Origin: Erysipelotrichaceae bacterium
GTDB taxonomy: Bacteria > Bacillota_I > Bacilli_A > Erysipelotrichales > Erysipelotrichaceae
NCBI GenBank assembly: GCA_030525525.1
Contig: JAUNEN010000006.1
Span: 1,431 to 35,124 of the forward strand
Direction: 5' to 3'
DNA length: 33,694 nt
Part shown: in pieces, positions 26,625 to 33,694 of the stretch
Layout of the letters: each line of letters opens with the position of its first letter
Numbering within the stretch: position 1 is the stretch's first letter
Notes under the pieces: generated by a model
Told to the model about the DNA's origin: nothing
Databases searched by the model: none
Seen by the model: only the letters and a program-made list of their open reading frames with translations
Program-made: the position numbers and the translations under genes

Positions 26625-27038
26625 ATGAGTGACAGAGAAGAAATCGTCCGCTGCTATGAAGCAATGTATGACGGACAAATCCGCAGGAACATTCCGTATC
26701 TGAAGAAGCATCCCGATGAATCCTGCGTGCTGATTCATATGAACGGAATAAAGATGAACCGTCAGGAATATTTTGATGCAGTAATGGACGGGACACTCAA
26801 TTACTGCCGGTGCATGCATGAACATGAAGATGTCAGAATCGATGGGAATTATGCGTTCATGGGCGGTGATACAAAAGTGGAAGCTGTTGTCTGAGGAGGA
26901 TCAAACCATGCCTGAAGACTGCGGCTGGATTGTGAATTTGTGAAAAAGGAAGGGGAATGGAAGATGACGCTGTCAAAGGCTTCACATACAGAATATGAAA
27001 GTGACATTGAACGGAAAGACATTTGCAATCGAATGTGA
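26625..27038 (+). pseudogene. NTF2/SnoaL-like protein with two in-frame TGA codons
   Basis: The frame starts at 26625 (MSDREEIVRCYEAMYDGQI) with AGGA upstream and is typical of small NTF2-like proteins: VLIHMNGIKMNRQEYFDAVMDGTLNY and so on. It stops at TGA 26892-26894, but reading through gives GGSNHA, a second TGA (26913-26915), then RLRLDCEFVKKEGEWKMTLSKAS, which is the expected C-terminal sheet and ending of the same family. In relatives as I remember them the second TGA falls at a conserved Trp (HTWRL). So the gene is whole in one frame apart from two nonsense codons. Window genes use TGA as stop, so recoding to Trp is unlikely. The fragment of 89 residues would lack two beta strands. Confidence 0.75.
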
Positions 27039-27342
27039 GGAAAGCGGCACACTTCGGGATATTGAGGCGATGTTGCCGGTGGAATTCAGGATGAGCAGAA
27101 ACAGCGATGTGGAATTTACCGGAAAGCTTCCCGCAAATCCCCGGAATGACGGCAGGAAGCTTTCGCATACAAAACCCAATGAAATTTATTACTACGAAGG
27201 CTGGAATGTCTTATGTCTCAATTACCGGGTATCGGATATTTCACCGTATACCATTACATATCTTGGCAAAGTTTCAGATTCGGAATTTTCGGAATTGCTG
27301 AAAAAGGCAGAAGAACCTCTTAATGTAACAGTTGAAAAATAA
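26995..27342 (+). CDS. Cyclophilin-like fold protein
   Basis: 115 residues, beginning MKVTLNGKTFAIECEESGT and containing MSRNSDVEFTGKLP, NEIYYYEGWNVLCLNY and YTITYLGKVSDSEFSELLKKA. I recognise the bacterial cyclophilin-like family (Cyclophil_like2), found beside or fused to flavodoxins. The proline-isomerase residues are not evident. Function unknown. The ATG lies inside the tail of the NTF2-like frame, with only AAAGG about 14 bases upstream, so it was probably translated by coupling to that gene; the two nonsense codons now break that coupling. The flavodoxin fusion starts 16 nt downstream. Confidence 0.78.
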   Translation: MKVTLNGKTFAIECEESGTLRDIEAMLPVEFRMSRNSDVEFTGKLPANPRNDGRKLSHTKPNEIYYYEGWNVLCLNYRVSDISPYTITYLGKVSDSEFSELLKKAEEPLNVTVEK

Positions 27343-27357
27343 AGAAAGGATATGCAT

Positions 27358-28296
27358 ATGAAGGTACTGACAATATTTTTTTCCATGAAAGGCGAAAATA
27401 TCGCCCCGGGAATGAAGATCGTAAATCTCAAAAAGGGTTATACCAACTGTGCAGCGGAATTGATTCAGCAGGTTACCGGCGGCGATCTGTTTGAAATCAA
27501 ACCGGTGCGGGTTTACAATCCGGATCATATGAAAATGATCTATGAGGCAAAGGAAGAATTCGACCGCAATGAAAGACCGGCAATCAAGGCATATCCTGAA
27601 AGCATTGACGGCTATGATGTGATTTTCCTATGCTTTCCCAACTGGTGGGCAACCATGCCGATGCCGGTATTCACATTCCTGGATCAGTATGACTGGAACG
27701 GCAAAGTGATCGCACCGCTTGTCACAAGCGGCGGAAGCGGATTCGCCAATGCGCTCGATGATCTGGAAAAAGAATGTCCCGGTGCTGTGATCCTGGAAGG
27801 CATGGAAGTCCTTGGCCATGAAGTGAATGATTCCGTGAAAAAGATCCAGAACTGGGCATGGAAAACAGTACAGACGGAAGGATTGAAGAAACCGGTCAAT
27901 GAATTCCGTGAATTCAGCTGGGAAACTTCATATGAATTTCTGCAGGCTGTCCGGACAATCGCTAAGGAAAAATACGGCAGACCGGTGAAGGTCCGTGTGA
28001 CATATGATGATGTGATCATCTGTCAGTTCATTGACGGCACAGCTGCCGGCATTGAATTCCTGGACCGCAAGGAAAAAACGGTAAAGACAACCGGAAAACC
28101 GTCCATTGAACTTTACTGGCATGCGCAGGAATATCCGGAACCTGCACAGGATGAAACTCTGGCACCGTTCGGCGGCGCTGTTCCTTATCTTGTGAACGGT
28201 GAAAACCATGGAGCATTTATCGTCAGCGGCTTACGGCACAGAGAAGACCATGATCTTCTGATGGAAGCTTTGGAAAGAGTGGAGGCAGGAAGATGA
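27358..28296 (+). CDS. Flavodoxin-UPF0303 (heme-binding-like) fusion protein
   Basis: 312 residues. Residues 1-172 form a flavodoxin-like domain: TIFFSMKG phosphate loop, FLCFPNWWATMPMPVFTFLDQYDW and LVTSGGSGF flavin loops. Residues about 183-310 match UPF0303/HbpS-GlcG: FSWETSYEFLQAVRTIA, RKEKTVKTTGKPS, APFGGAVPYLV and SGLRHREDHDLLMEAL, the last being the family hallmark (SGLPxxEDH). I do not know this fusion. FMN electron transfer to a heme or cofactor held by the second domain is an inference. Start 27358 chosen over 27352 because AAAGGA is then seven bases away. It overlaps the next AKR by 4 nt. Confidence 0.75.
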   Translation: MKVLTIFFSMKGENIAPGMKIVNLKKGYTNCAAELIQQVTGGDLFEIKPVRVYNPDHMKMIYEAKEEFDRNERPAIKAYPESIDGYDVIFLCFPNWWATMPMPVFTFLDQYDWNGKVIAPLVTSGGSGFANALDDLEKECPGAVILEGMEVLGHEVNDSVKKIQNWAWKTVQTEGLKKPVNEFREFSWETSYEFLQAVRTIAKEKYGRPVKVRVTYDDVIICQFIDGTAAGIEFLDRKEKTVKTTGKPSIELYWHAQEYPEPAQDETLAPFGGAVPYLVNGENHGAFIVSGLRHREDHDLLMEALERVEAGR

Positions 28297-29246
28297 AATA
28301 CAGAATACTCGGAAAAGATCTGAAAGTGTCAGCTGTATCTCTTGGCTGTATGGGGATGACCCATGCCTATGGAGCTCCTTCGGATGAGAAGGAAATGATT
28401 GAACGCATTCATGAAGCATTTGATCTTGGATACACGATGTTTGATACGGCCGAATGCTATACCGGTACAAATCCGGACGGCAGCACAGCCTTTAATGAGG
28501 AACTGGTCGGCAAAGCACTCAAAGACATCCGCGACCGTGTCGTGATCGCTACCAAATGCGGTGTCTTCTGGGATGTAAACGGAAAGATGGTCCGTGACAG
28601 TTCACCGGCATCAATCCGCCGTTCTGTGGAAGGTTCCCTTACAAAATTGAGAACAGATCATATCGATCTGTATTATCAGCACAGAATTGATGAAAATGTT
28701 TCCCCGGAAGAAGTTGCGGAAACAATGAAGGAACTGATCAGTGAAGGAAAGATCACCCATTGGGGCATTTCCGAAACCAATGAGGAATATCTCAGACGTG
28801 CCGATGCAGTCTGCCCGGTAACAGCGATCCAGAACCGCTACTCCATGATCACAAGGGAATATGAATCCATGTTTCCGGTACTGGAAGAACTGAATATCGG
28901 TCTGGTTGCATTCAGCCCGCTGGCAAACGGATTCCTTTCAGGTGCCTATACAAAAAACGATCATTTCACAGATCCTCTCGATTTCAGAAGCCATATGAAG
29001 CAGTATACGGAAGAAGGATTCGATGCATACAGTGAACTGCTGAAACTGATCCACTCGCTGGCACAGGACAGGGGTGTCAGTGACGCGGCTGTTTCGCTGG
29101 CATGGATGATTGACCGGAAGCCTTATATTGTTCCGATTCCCGGCACAAGGAAATCCGGCCGCCTGAAAGAAAATGCTTCCGCTGCGGACGTGAATCTCAC
29201 AGCGGAAGAAATTGAAAAAATCGATTCTCTTCTCAATCAGCTTTAA
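28293..29246 (+). CDS. Aldo/keto reductase
   Basis: 317 residues. Asp51 and Tyr56 (MFDTAECYTG), Lys88 (ATKCG) and His130 (YYQHRIDE) form the tetrad; GCMGMTHAYG at the N-terminus and IPGTRKSGRLKENASA at the C-terminus fit the AKR13/YakC-like group. It overlaps the fusion gene by ATGA, so one polycistronic RNA links NTF2 remnant, cyclophilin-like, flavodoxin fusion and this AKR. It is distinct from the AKR5-type genes downstream. A strong terminator follows. Confidence 0.9.
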   Translation: MKYRILGKDLKVSAVSLGCMGMTHAYGAPSDEKEMIERIHEAFDLGYTMFDTAECYTGTNPDGSTAFNEELVGKALKDIRDRVVIATKCGVFWDVNGKMVRDSSPASIRRSVEGSLTKLRTDHIDLYYQHRIDENVSPEEVAETMKELISEGKITHWGISETNEEYLRRADAVCPVTAIQNRYSMITREYESMFPVLEELNIGLVAFSPLANGFLSGAYTKNDHFTDPLDFRSHMKQYTEEGFDAYSELLKLIHSLAQDRGVSDAAVSLAWMIDRKPYIVPIPGTRKSGRLKENASAADVNLTAEEIEKIDSLLNQL

Positions 29247-29248
29247 TC

Positions 29249-29278
29249 AGAGATGCCGGTCAGAGGACCGGTATCTCT
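29249..29278 (+). terminator. Terminator between AKR and convergent lysR
   Basis: 13-base stem AGAGATGCCGGTC / GACCGGTATCTCT (one G-T pair), loop AGAG, then TTATTTTT. The T-run overlaps the lysR stop codon. Confidence 0.85.
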
Positions 29279-30148
29279 TTATTTTTCGTATCTTTCTTTA
29301 AGAAAGCTGATCCACTTTGCATATCTTTCACAGTTCTTTTTCAGAATGATGCAATGGTAATGGAGGGTTGCTTCAGAATCGAGGATTCTGATAAAGATCC
29401 GGCTGCTGTTTTCTCTTGATCTGAACAGACGGATCGTCAGATCTGACGCGAATGCCGGAAGGGTCGAGGCATTGATGACAGCGCTGAGTGCTTCCAGTGA
29501 GTCCTGAAGCACGAACTGTGAATCCGGCATCATTTTCATTGTCAGATCACGCCATACACCGATATCGCCAGCCATGACAAATGTTTCACCGTTCATCTGG
29601 CTGAAGGTAAGACCCTGGTCTTTGAACAGGACAGCCGGATGAGCAGGTATCAGAGAGAAGTACAGCGTTTCCGTTCCGCATGGGATACAGACCACGTCAT
29701 CATCCTCGTATGCATGGGATAAGATTACAAAACCGTATTTTCCGGTTCTGAGTCCTTTCAGCAGATCTGCATCGTTTTCCATTTCCGAAGAAACTTTCAT
29801 CTTCGGATAGATCTGCGTCAGATGCAGCGGAATCTCCATCATCGGACCGGGTGTGCAGTAGCCGGCTGATACGGTATGAAGGGAAGAATCATAATTCCGG
29901 ACTGCTGTGATCATATCCTCCTGGGATTCGAGGATTCTGGCAGCCATGGCAGAAGCCATCTTTCCGGTTTCATTGAGTGTAATTCTGTTTTTTGTTCTGT
30001 CAAACAGACTGACGCCAAGCAGATCTTCCAGCTTCTGCATGGAGCGGCTCAAAGCAGGCTGAGAGATATGAAGGTATTCAGCTGCTGCGGAAAGTGTACC
30101 GCAGTCATGGAAAGCACACAGCGCTTCCAGCAGATAGGTTTCAATCAT
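29279..30148 (-). CDS. LysR-family transcriptional regulator
   Basis: 289 residues. The N-terminal winged helix-turn-helix (ALCAFHDCGTLSAAAEYLHISQPALSRSMQKLEDLLG) is standard LysR; residues 90-289 are the effector-binding domain (SAGYCTPGPMM, then YGFVILSHAYEDDD). LysR proteins usually sit divergent to the genes they control, and this one faces the AKR-SDR-AKR operon at 30262 with 113 bases between. GAGGTG precedes its ATG. The inducer is not known; an aldehyde or enone substrate of the cluster is a guess. Confidence 0.93.
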   Translation of the reverse strand: MIETYLLEALCAFHDCGTLSAAAEYLHISQPALSRSMQKLEDLLGVSLFDRTKNRITLNETGKMASAMAARILESQEDMITAVRNYDSSLHTVSAGYCTPGPMMEIPLHLTQIYPKMKVSSEMENDADLLKGLRTGKYGFVILSHAYEDDDVVCIPCGTETLYFSLIPAHPAVLFKDQGLTFSQMNGETFVMAGDIGVWRDLTMKMMPDSQFVLQDSLEALSAVINASTLPAFASDLTIRLFRSRENSSRIFIRILDSEATLHYHCIILKKNCERYAKWISFLKERYEK

Positions 30149-30261
30149 TTCAACACCTCTTCACTATGCGTTTTAATTATAGCACAGTTAACCAACCGGC
30201 ATTGTACAAGGGGTTGAAAAATCATTATCCTGTAAGTGTAAACAGAAGGAGATACAGAGAT
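30149..30261. promoter_or_regulatory. Divergent lysR-AKR control region
   Basis: On the minus strand an extended -10 (TGCTATAAT, 30176-30184) serves lysR. On the plus side only weak boxes are seen (TTGTAC 30202-30207, TATCCT 18 bases on), as expected for a LysR-activated promoter. A palindrome TTGTACAA (30202-30209) is a possible operator half-site. Confidence 0.5.
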
Positions 30262-31107
30262 ATGGAATACCTCACACTTAACAACGGAAACAAAATGCCG
30301 ATGGCAGGAATCGGCGTCTTCCTCCTCAATCCGGAAGAAACAGAACTCTCCGTCCTCAGCGCTCTGGCTGACGGCATCCGCCTCATCGATACAGCCAACG
30401 GCTACATGAATGAAAAAGCAGTCGGACGCGCCATCGCAAAGAGCGGTGTGGCAAGAGAAGACATCTTCCTTGTGACAAAACTCTGGCCGACTGTATACAC
30501 AGATGAAAATGCGATTGATGACACTCTGGCAAGACTCGGCACAGATTATGTCGATCTGCTGTTCCTCCATCAGCCGGCAGGTGACTGGAGAACAGGATAC
30601 AAAATGATGGAAAAAGCCTATAAGGAAGGCAAGGTCAAAGCACTCGGTCTTTCCAACTTCCCGATCGACTGGCTGAAGGAAATCATTGAAACAGCTGAAA
30701 TCAAACCGCAGATGGTTCAGGTTGAAGCACATCCGTACTATCCGCAGACAGAACTGAAGAAAGTTCTTGCGGAAACAGGCATGGGTCTGATGGCATGGTA
30801 TCCGTTAGGACACGGCGATAAGAATCTGATCAATGAACCGGTCTTCACAAAGCTGGCTGAAAAATACGGCAAGTCCAATGCCCAGATCATTCTGAGATGG
30901 CACGTACAGTCCGGCAATGTGATCTTCCCGGGTTCAAAGAATCCCGCTCATATCAGAGACAACTTCAATATCTTCGACTTCTCACTTACAGATGAGGAGA
31001 TGGCAGAGATTGCCAAAGTCAACAAGAACGTGCGCTACTACAACGCGACAATCGAAGATGCCCAGAAATACGCAAAGATGGATATGGACTTCAATGCCCA
31101 GGAATAA
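30262..31107 (+). CDS. Aldo/keto reductase, AKR5-like
   Basis: 281 residues. Asp43 and Tyr48 ([10 protein letters not shown]), Lys73 (VTKLW) and His103 (FLHQPAGDW) form the tetrad. [12 protein letters not shown] and VEAHPYYPQ are typical of the diketo-gluconate/AKR5 branch. Start chosen at 30262 with AGAAGGAGAT upstream; the longer open frame covers the lysR promoter. First gene of the LysR-facing operon, 11 nt before the SDR gene. Very similar in layout to the AKR at 31881, so the two look like diverged duplicates. Confidence 0.92.
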   Translation: MEYLTLNNGNKMPMAGIGVFLLNPEETELSVLSALADGIRLIDTANGYMNEKAVGRAIAKSGVAREDIFLVTKLWPTVYTDENAIDDTLARLGTDYVDLLFLHQPAGDWRTGYKMMEKAYKEGKVKALGLSNFPIDWLKEIIETAEIKPQMVQVEAHPYYPQTELKKVLAETGMGLMAWYPLGHGDKNLINEPVFTKLAEKYGKSNAQIILRWHVQSGNVIFPGSKNPAHIRDNFNIFDFSLTDEEMAEIAKVNKNVRYYNATIEDAQKYAKMDMDFNAQE

Positions 31108-31118
31108 GGAAAAAAACA

Positions 31119-31868
31119 ATGGGAAAATTAGATAACAGAACAGCACTCGTCACCGGCGGCGGTTCAGGAATCGGTCTGGCCATCGCGGAAGCCTTCGCAA
31201 AAGAAGGCGCAAAGGTTCTTCTTGTGGGCAGACGTGAAAGCGTCCTGAAGGAAGCCTGTGAAAAGAATGAAAACTTCTGCTATGCCGCAGCCGACATCAC
31301 AAAGAGTGAAGATGTAGCGAAAGTCGCAGACTATGTCAAAGAGAACTTTGGCGGAAAACTGAATATCCTCGTCAACAATGCCGGCTGGTGTCCGGTGCAG
31401 CCGCTCAAGGCTATGACAATCTCTGATTATGACAAGGCGTTTGATCTTGATGTCAGAGCGCTTGTTGATATGACAATCCAGACCCTGCCGTATATCCTTG
31501 CCGCAAAGGGCAATATCATCAACCTCTCTTCTGTCGGTGTCACACACAGAGCGGCCAACCTCTCCATGTATCAGGGAGCCAAGGCAGCGGTTGAAAACTT
31601 CACAAGAGTCTGGGCAATCGAACTTGCCGGTGACGGTGTCAGAGTCAACGCTATCGCACCAGGCGCGATCCGTACGGATATCTGGAATGTTCCGGGTCTG
31701 ACAGCTGAACAGAATGCGGAACATGAAAAAGCAATTACATCCGGTGTTCCGTTCAAACGATTCGGCAAACCGGAAGAAGTCGGAGCTATTGCTCTCTTCC
31801 TGGCAAGCGATGATTCCAGCTATGTCAGCGGTTCCGTATATGCAGTAGACGGCGCAATGGGCGCTTAA
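31119..31868 (+). CDS. Short-chain dehydrogenase/reductase
   Basis: 249 residues, a classical SDR with Rossmann motif TGGGSGIG (12-19), NNAG near 86, and catalytic Ser138, Tyr151 and Lys155 (SMYQGAKAA). C-terminal [17 protein letters not shown] is typical of the 3-oxoacyl-reductase/alcohol dehydrogenase type. It oxidises or reduces a secondary alcohol/ketone with NAD(P)H in the cytosol. It lies between two AKR genes (11 and 12 nt gaps) in one operon. Arg37-Arg38 after the second strand favour NADPH. Confidence 0.92.
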   Translation: MGKLDNRTALVTGGGSGIGLAIAEAFAKEGAKVLLVGRRESVLKEACEKNENFCYAAADITKSEDVAKVADYVKENFGGKLNILVNNAGWCPVQPLKAMTISDYDKAFDLDVRALVDMTIQTLPYILAAKGNIINLSSVGVTHRAANLSMYQGAKAAVENFTRVWAIELAGDGVRVNAIAPGAIRTDIWNVPGLTAEQNAEHEKAITSGVPFKRFGKPEEVGAIALFLASDDSSYVSGSVYAVDGAMGA

Positions 31869-31880
31869 GGAGAAAAAAAT

Positions 31881-32747
31881 ATGGAATATGTCACATTGAA
31901 TACAGGCGCGAAAATGCCACAGGTCGGTTTCGGTGTATTCCAGATTCCCGATGCCGATGAATGCAAAAGAGTAGTACTGGATGCCATTAAGGCAGGTTAC
32001 CGTTCCTTCGATACAGCTGCTTCCTATATGAATGAAGAAGCGGTCGGTGCAGCGATCAAAGAAGCCATTGATACAGGACTTGTTACAAGAGAAGAACTGT
32101 TCATCACATCCAAGATGTGGGTCCAGGACATGAAGAACTATGATATGGCCAGGAAAGCCATTGACACATCCCTGGAAAAGCTCGGTCTTGAATATCTCGA
32201 TCTCTATCTGCTCCATCAGGCAATGGGTGATTATTTCTCAGCCTACAGGGCGATGGAAGACGCGTATAAAGAAGGCAAACTGAAGGCAATCGGTGTTTCC
32301 AACTTCTTCCCGAACGTTCTGATGAACCTCGTTGAAAATGTTGAAATCAAGCCGGCTGTCAATCAGGTTGAACTGCATCCGTTCTTTGCCCAGACTGCCG
32401 CTCTTGAAAACATGAAGGAACTCGGCATCCAGCCGGAGGCATGGGCACCGCTGGCAGAAGGCAAGCATGGTATCTTCACGGATCCTGAGCTGACGGCAAT
32501 CGGTGCGAAGTACGGCAAGAGCGCGGCTCAGGTTGTACTCAGATGGAATGTGCAGAGAGGTGTTGTCATTCTGCCCAAGAGCACAAAGCCGGAAAGAATG
32601 GCACAGAACAAGGATCTCTTTGACTTCACACTGACGGATGAGGAGATGGAACAGATTACGTCGAAATCACTTGATCATTCCGAGATCATCAATCACTTTG
32701 ATCCGAAACTTGTTCAGTTCCTGAACAGAAGAAACATTCATGACTGA
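31881..32747 (+). CDS. Aldo/keto reductase, AKR5-like
   Basis: 288 residues. Asp44, Tyr49 (FDTAASYMNE), Lys78 (TSKMW) and His112 (LLHQAMGDY) are in place; VSNFFPNVLMNLVENVEIKPAVNQVELHPFF follows. Same family as the gene at 30262. AAGGAG lies upstream of ATG and 12 nt separate it from the SDR gene. It ends with TGA inside the ribosome-binding region of the next gene (NTF2-like). Confidence 0.92.
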   Translation: MEYVTLNTGAKMPQVGFGVFQIPDADECKRVVLDAIKAGYRSFDTAASYMNEEAVGAAIKEAIDTGLVTREELFITSKMWVQDMKNYDMARKAIDTSLEKLGLEYLDLYLLHQAMGDYFSAYRAMEDAYKEGKLKAIGVSNFFPNVLMNLVENVEIKPAVNQVELHPFFAQTAALENMKELGIQPEAWAPLAEGKHGIFTDPELTAIGAKYGKSAAQVVLRWNVQRGVVILPKSTKPERMAQNKDLFDFTLTDEEMEQITSKSLDHSEIINHFDPKLVQFLNRRNIHD

Positions 32748-32757
32748 GGAGAAAGCT

Positions 32758-33120
32758 ATGCAGGAAAAACTGTTTGCATTATCCGATGCGTTCTGGAATG
32801 CGATGAAAAACCGTGATGGCGAGACCATGTATGCCATCGCCGATCCCAACTGCAATTTCGTACATATCGGCACCAATGCCAATCTCGATAAGGAAGTGAA
32901 ATACTACACAGACGGCATCTTCCAGCCGACAGACATCACCGTCCATAACCGTGAATTACATGCCTTCGGCGATACGGCGATTGTACTGACCGACGTGGAC
33001 TACGGTCTGATGCTGGATGGAAAACCGACAACCCATCACTTCATGGTGACAGAGGTTTACCAGAACCGGAATGAAGACTGGAAGCTGATCCAGTTCACAT
33101 TCACCGCACTTGTACACTGA
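32758..33120 (+). CDS. NTF2/SnoaL-like (DUF4440 type) protein
   Basis: 120 residues, a complete small alpha+beta cone-fold protein: helix MQEKLFALSDAFWNAMKNRD, then VHIGTNANLDKEVKYYTDG and strands TVHNRELHAF, AIVLTDVDYGL, MVTEVYQNRNEDWKLIQFTFT. These are small binding proteins or isomerases/dehydratases with a hydrophobic pocket. I start at 32758, with GAGGAG eight bases upstream; an ATG at 32740 lies inside the AKR gene without such a site. It is the intact counterpart of the broken protein at 26625, though not closely alike. A terminator follows. Confidence 0.82.
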   Translation: MQEKLFALSDAFWNAMKNRDGETMYAIADPNCNFVHIGTNANLDKEVKYYTDGIFQPTDITVHNRELHAFGDTAIVLTDVDYGLMLDGKPTTHHFMVTEVYQNRNEDWKLIQFTFTALVH

Positions 33121-33134
33121 TTCTTCATAAAAAA

Positions 33135-33155
33135 CCAGCAGTCCGCTGGTTTTTT
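33135..33155 (+). terminator. Terminator after the NTF2-like gene
   Basis: Stem CCAGC / GCTGG, loop AGTCC, six T; flanked by an A-run that extends the pairing. Confidence 0.82.
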
Positions 33156-33189
33156 GAAAACACAGATATAAAAAGAAAGAAAGTAAGAT

Positions 33190-33645
33190 ATGAAAAAAAT
33201 ACTGTTTATCAATGGGAGCCCGGAAAGACAGGGCAATACCGCTGCGATCGCTGAAGCACTGTTAAACGGAGCAGAAGCAGAAACTCTCAGCCTGACAGAT
33301 TACCGCATCAATGCATACGGCCAGACACTTCCCGGTGATCAGTTTGAGGAAGTGCTTGATGAAATGAAAAAAGCGGATGTGCTGATCATCGGCTCGCCGG
33401 TCTACTGGCATAACATCTGCGGATCTGTACGTAATCTTCTGGACCGTTTCTACGGACCGGTAAAACCGGGTGAACTGAAAGGAAGACAGCTGTGGTTTAT
33501 TTACCAAGGTGCTTCCCCGGAACCGTGGATGATGGAAGCAGGTGAGTATACGATGAAACGTTTTGCCGGTCTCTATGGAATGGAATATATGGGAATGATC
33601 ACTTCTGTCAAAGAGGCAAGGAAGCAGACAATGGGGGATAAATGA
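33190..33645 (+). CDS. NADPH-dependent FMN reductase/flavodoxin-fold protein
   Basis: 151 residues. FINGSPERQGNTAAIAEALL is the FMN phosphate loop, GSPVYWHNICGSVRNLLDRF the second flavin loop, typical of iron-sulfur flavoprotein/NADPH-dependent FMN reductases. AAAGAAAGAAAG lies upstream. It overlaps the next AKR (ATGA at 33642). Likely supplies reduced flavin or reduces quinone-like substrates in the cluster; that role is inferred. Confidence 0.86.
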   Translation: MKKILFINGSPERQGNTAAIAEALLNGAEAETLSLTDYRINAYGQTLPGDQFEEVLDEMKKADVLIIGSPVYWHNICGSVRNLLDRFYGPVKPGELKGRQLWFIYQGASPEPWMMEAGEYTMKRFAGLYGMEYMGMITSVKEARKQTMGDK

Positions 33646-33694
33646 AAGACAACAGAATGAGACTGAATAATGGTCTGGAAATCCCTCAGCTCGG
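33642..33694 (+). CDS. Aldo/keto reductase, 5' end only
   Basis: ATG overlaps the preceding stop (ATGA). The 17 visible codons read MKDNRMRLNNGLEIPQL, the usual start of AKR5-type reductases (compare [15 protein letters not shown] at 30262). The second Met (33657) is the more usual N-terminus. The rest is outside the window. Confidence 0.72.
   Translation, partial: MKDNRMRLNNGLEIPQL

Noticed and set aside
26892-26915. TGA read as Trp (genetic code 4)
   Set aside because: parC, yqeK, two AKR genes and both small NTF2-like/flavin genes end in TGA at natural ends followed by overlapping starts or terminators, so TGA is a normal stop here.
26908-26943. Mini-ORF of 11 codons with GGAGG upstream, inside the NTF2-like pseudogene
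   Set aside because: The GGAGG is made by the Gly-Gly codons of the read-through frame and the peptide has no recognisable feature; most likely chance.

Overview
The window looks like a chromosomal segment from a gut-type Firmicute, most likely Erysipelotrichia (Erysipelotrichaceae-like). This rests on the gene content (parE-parC joined to yqeH-yhbY-yqeK-rsfS, a BspA-type leucine-rich-repeat surface protein carrying SLH-like repeats, two GH1 phospho-beta-glucosidases), on AGGAGG-type ribosome binding sites, and on the absence of lipoproteins or outer-membrane genes of Gram-negative type. The taxon is inferred from families remembered, not from a search. The standard code is used: several clear genes end in TGA.

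Layout. 1-3692 (minus strand): an operon of an Old Yellow Enzyme/FadH-like flavoprotein, an esterase and a PHP-domain phosphoesterase that runs off the left edge. 3786-6832: two divergent GH1 genes, one intact and one apparently decaying (ATT where the start codon should be, plus a one-base deletion near the 3' end). 6944-8546: a sugar O-acetyltransferase and an FMN-dependent alpha-hydroxy-acid enzyme. 8595-12402 (minus): nitroreductase, DUF1848 protein, a membrane protein and an RsmF-like rRNA methyltransferase. 12497-17640: a DUF554 membrane protein, a large LRR/SLH surface protein, a candidate short hairpin RNA, a pyridoxamine kinase and a small HExxH protein. 17801-24703: a tight operon for topoisomerase IV and ribosome assembly factors (parE, parC, yqeH, yhbY, yqeK, rsfS), with overlapping stop/start codons and closed by a terminator. 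24733-33694: a cinA cut short at the exact point where an aldo/keto reductase (AKR) begins, followed by a redox cluster of five AKRs (the last cut by the window edge), one SDR, two flavodoxin-fold proteins (one fused to a UPF0303 domain), a cyclophilin-like protein, two NTF2-like proteins (one broken by two TGA codons) and a divergent LysR regulator.

How it fits together. The centre is housekeeping (DNA decatenation, small- and large-subunit assembly). The flanks are accessory catabolism: NAD(P)H- and flavin-dependent reductases, hydrolases and glycosidases, of the kind used on plant- or host-derived carbonyl compounds and glycosides. The right-hand AKR/SDR/flavodoxin/NTF2 cluster under a LysR protein is the best candidate for an undescribed pathway; its substrate cannot be read from the sequence. 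Signs of decay and rearrangement (GH1 pseudogene, NTF2 pseudogene, truncated cinA, remnant NadD domain on YqeK) are frequent and are reported separately.
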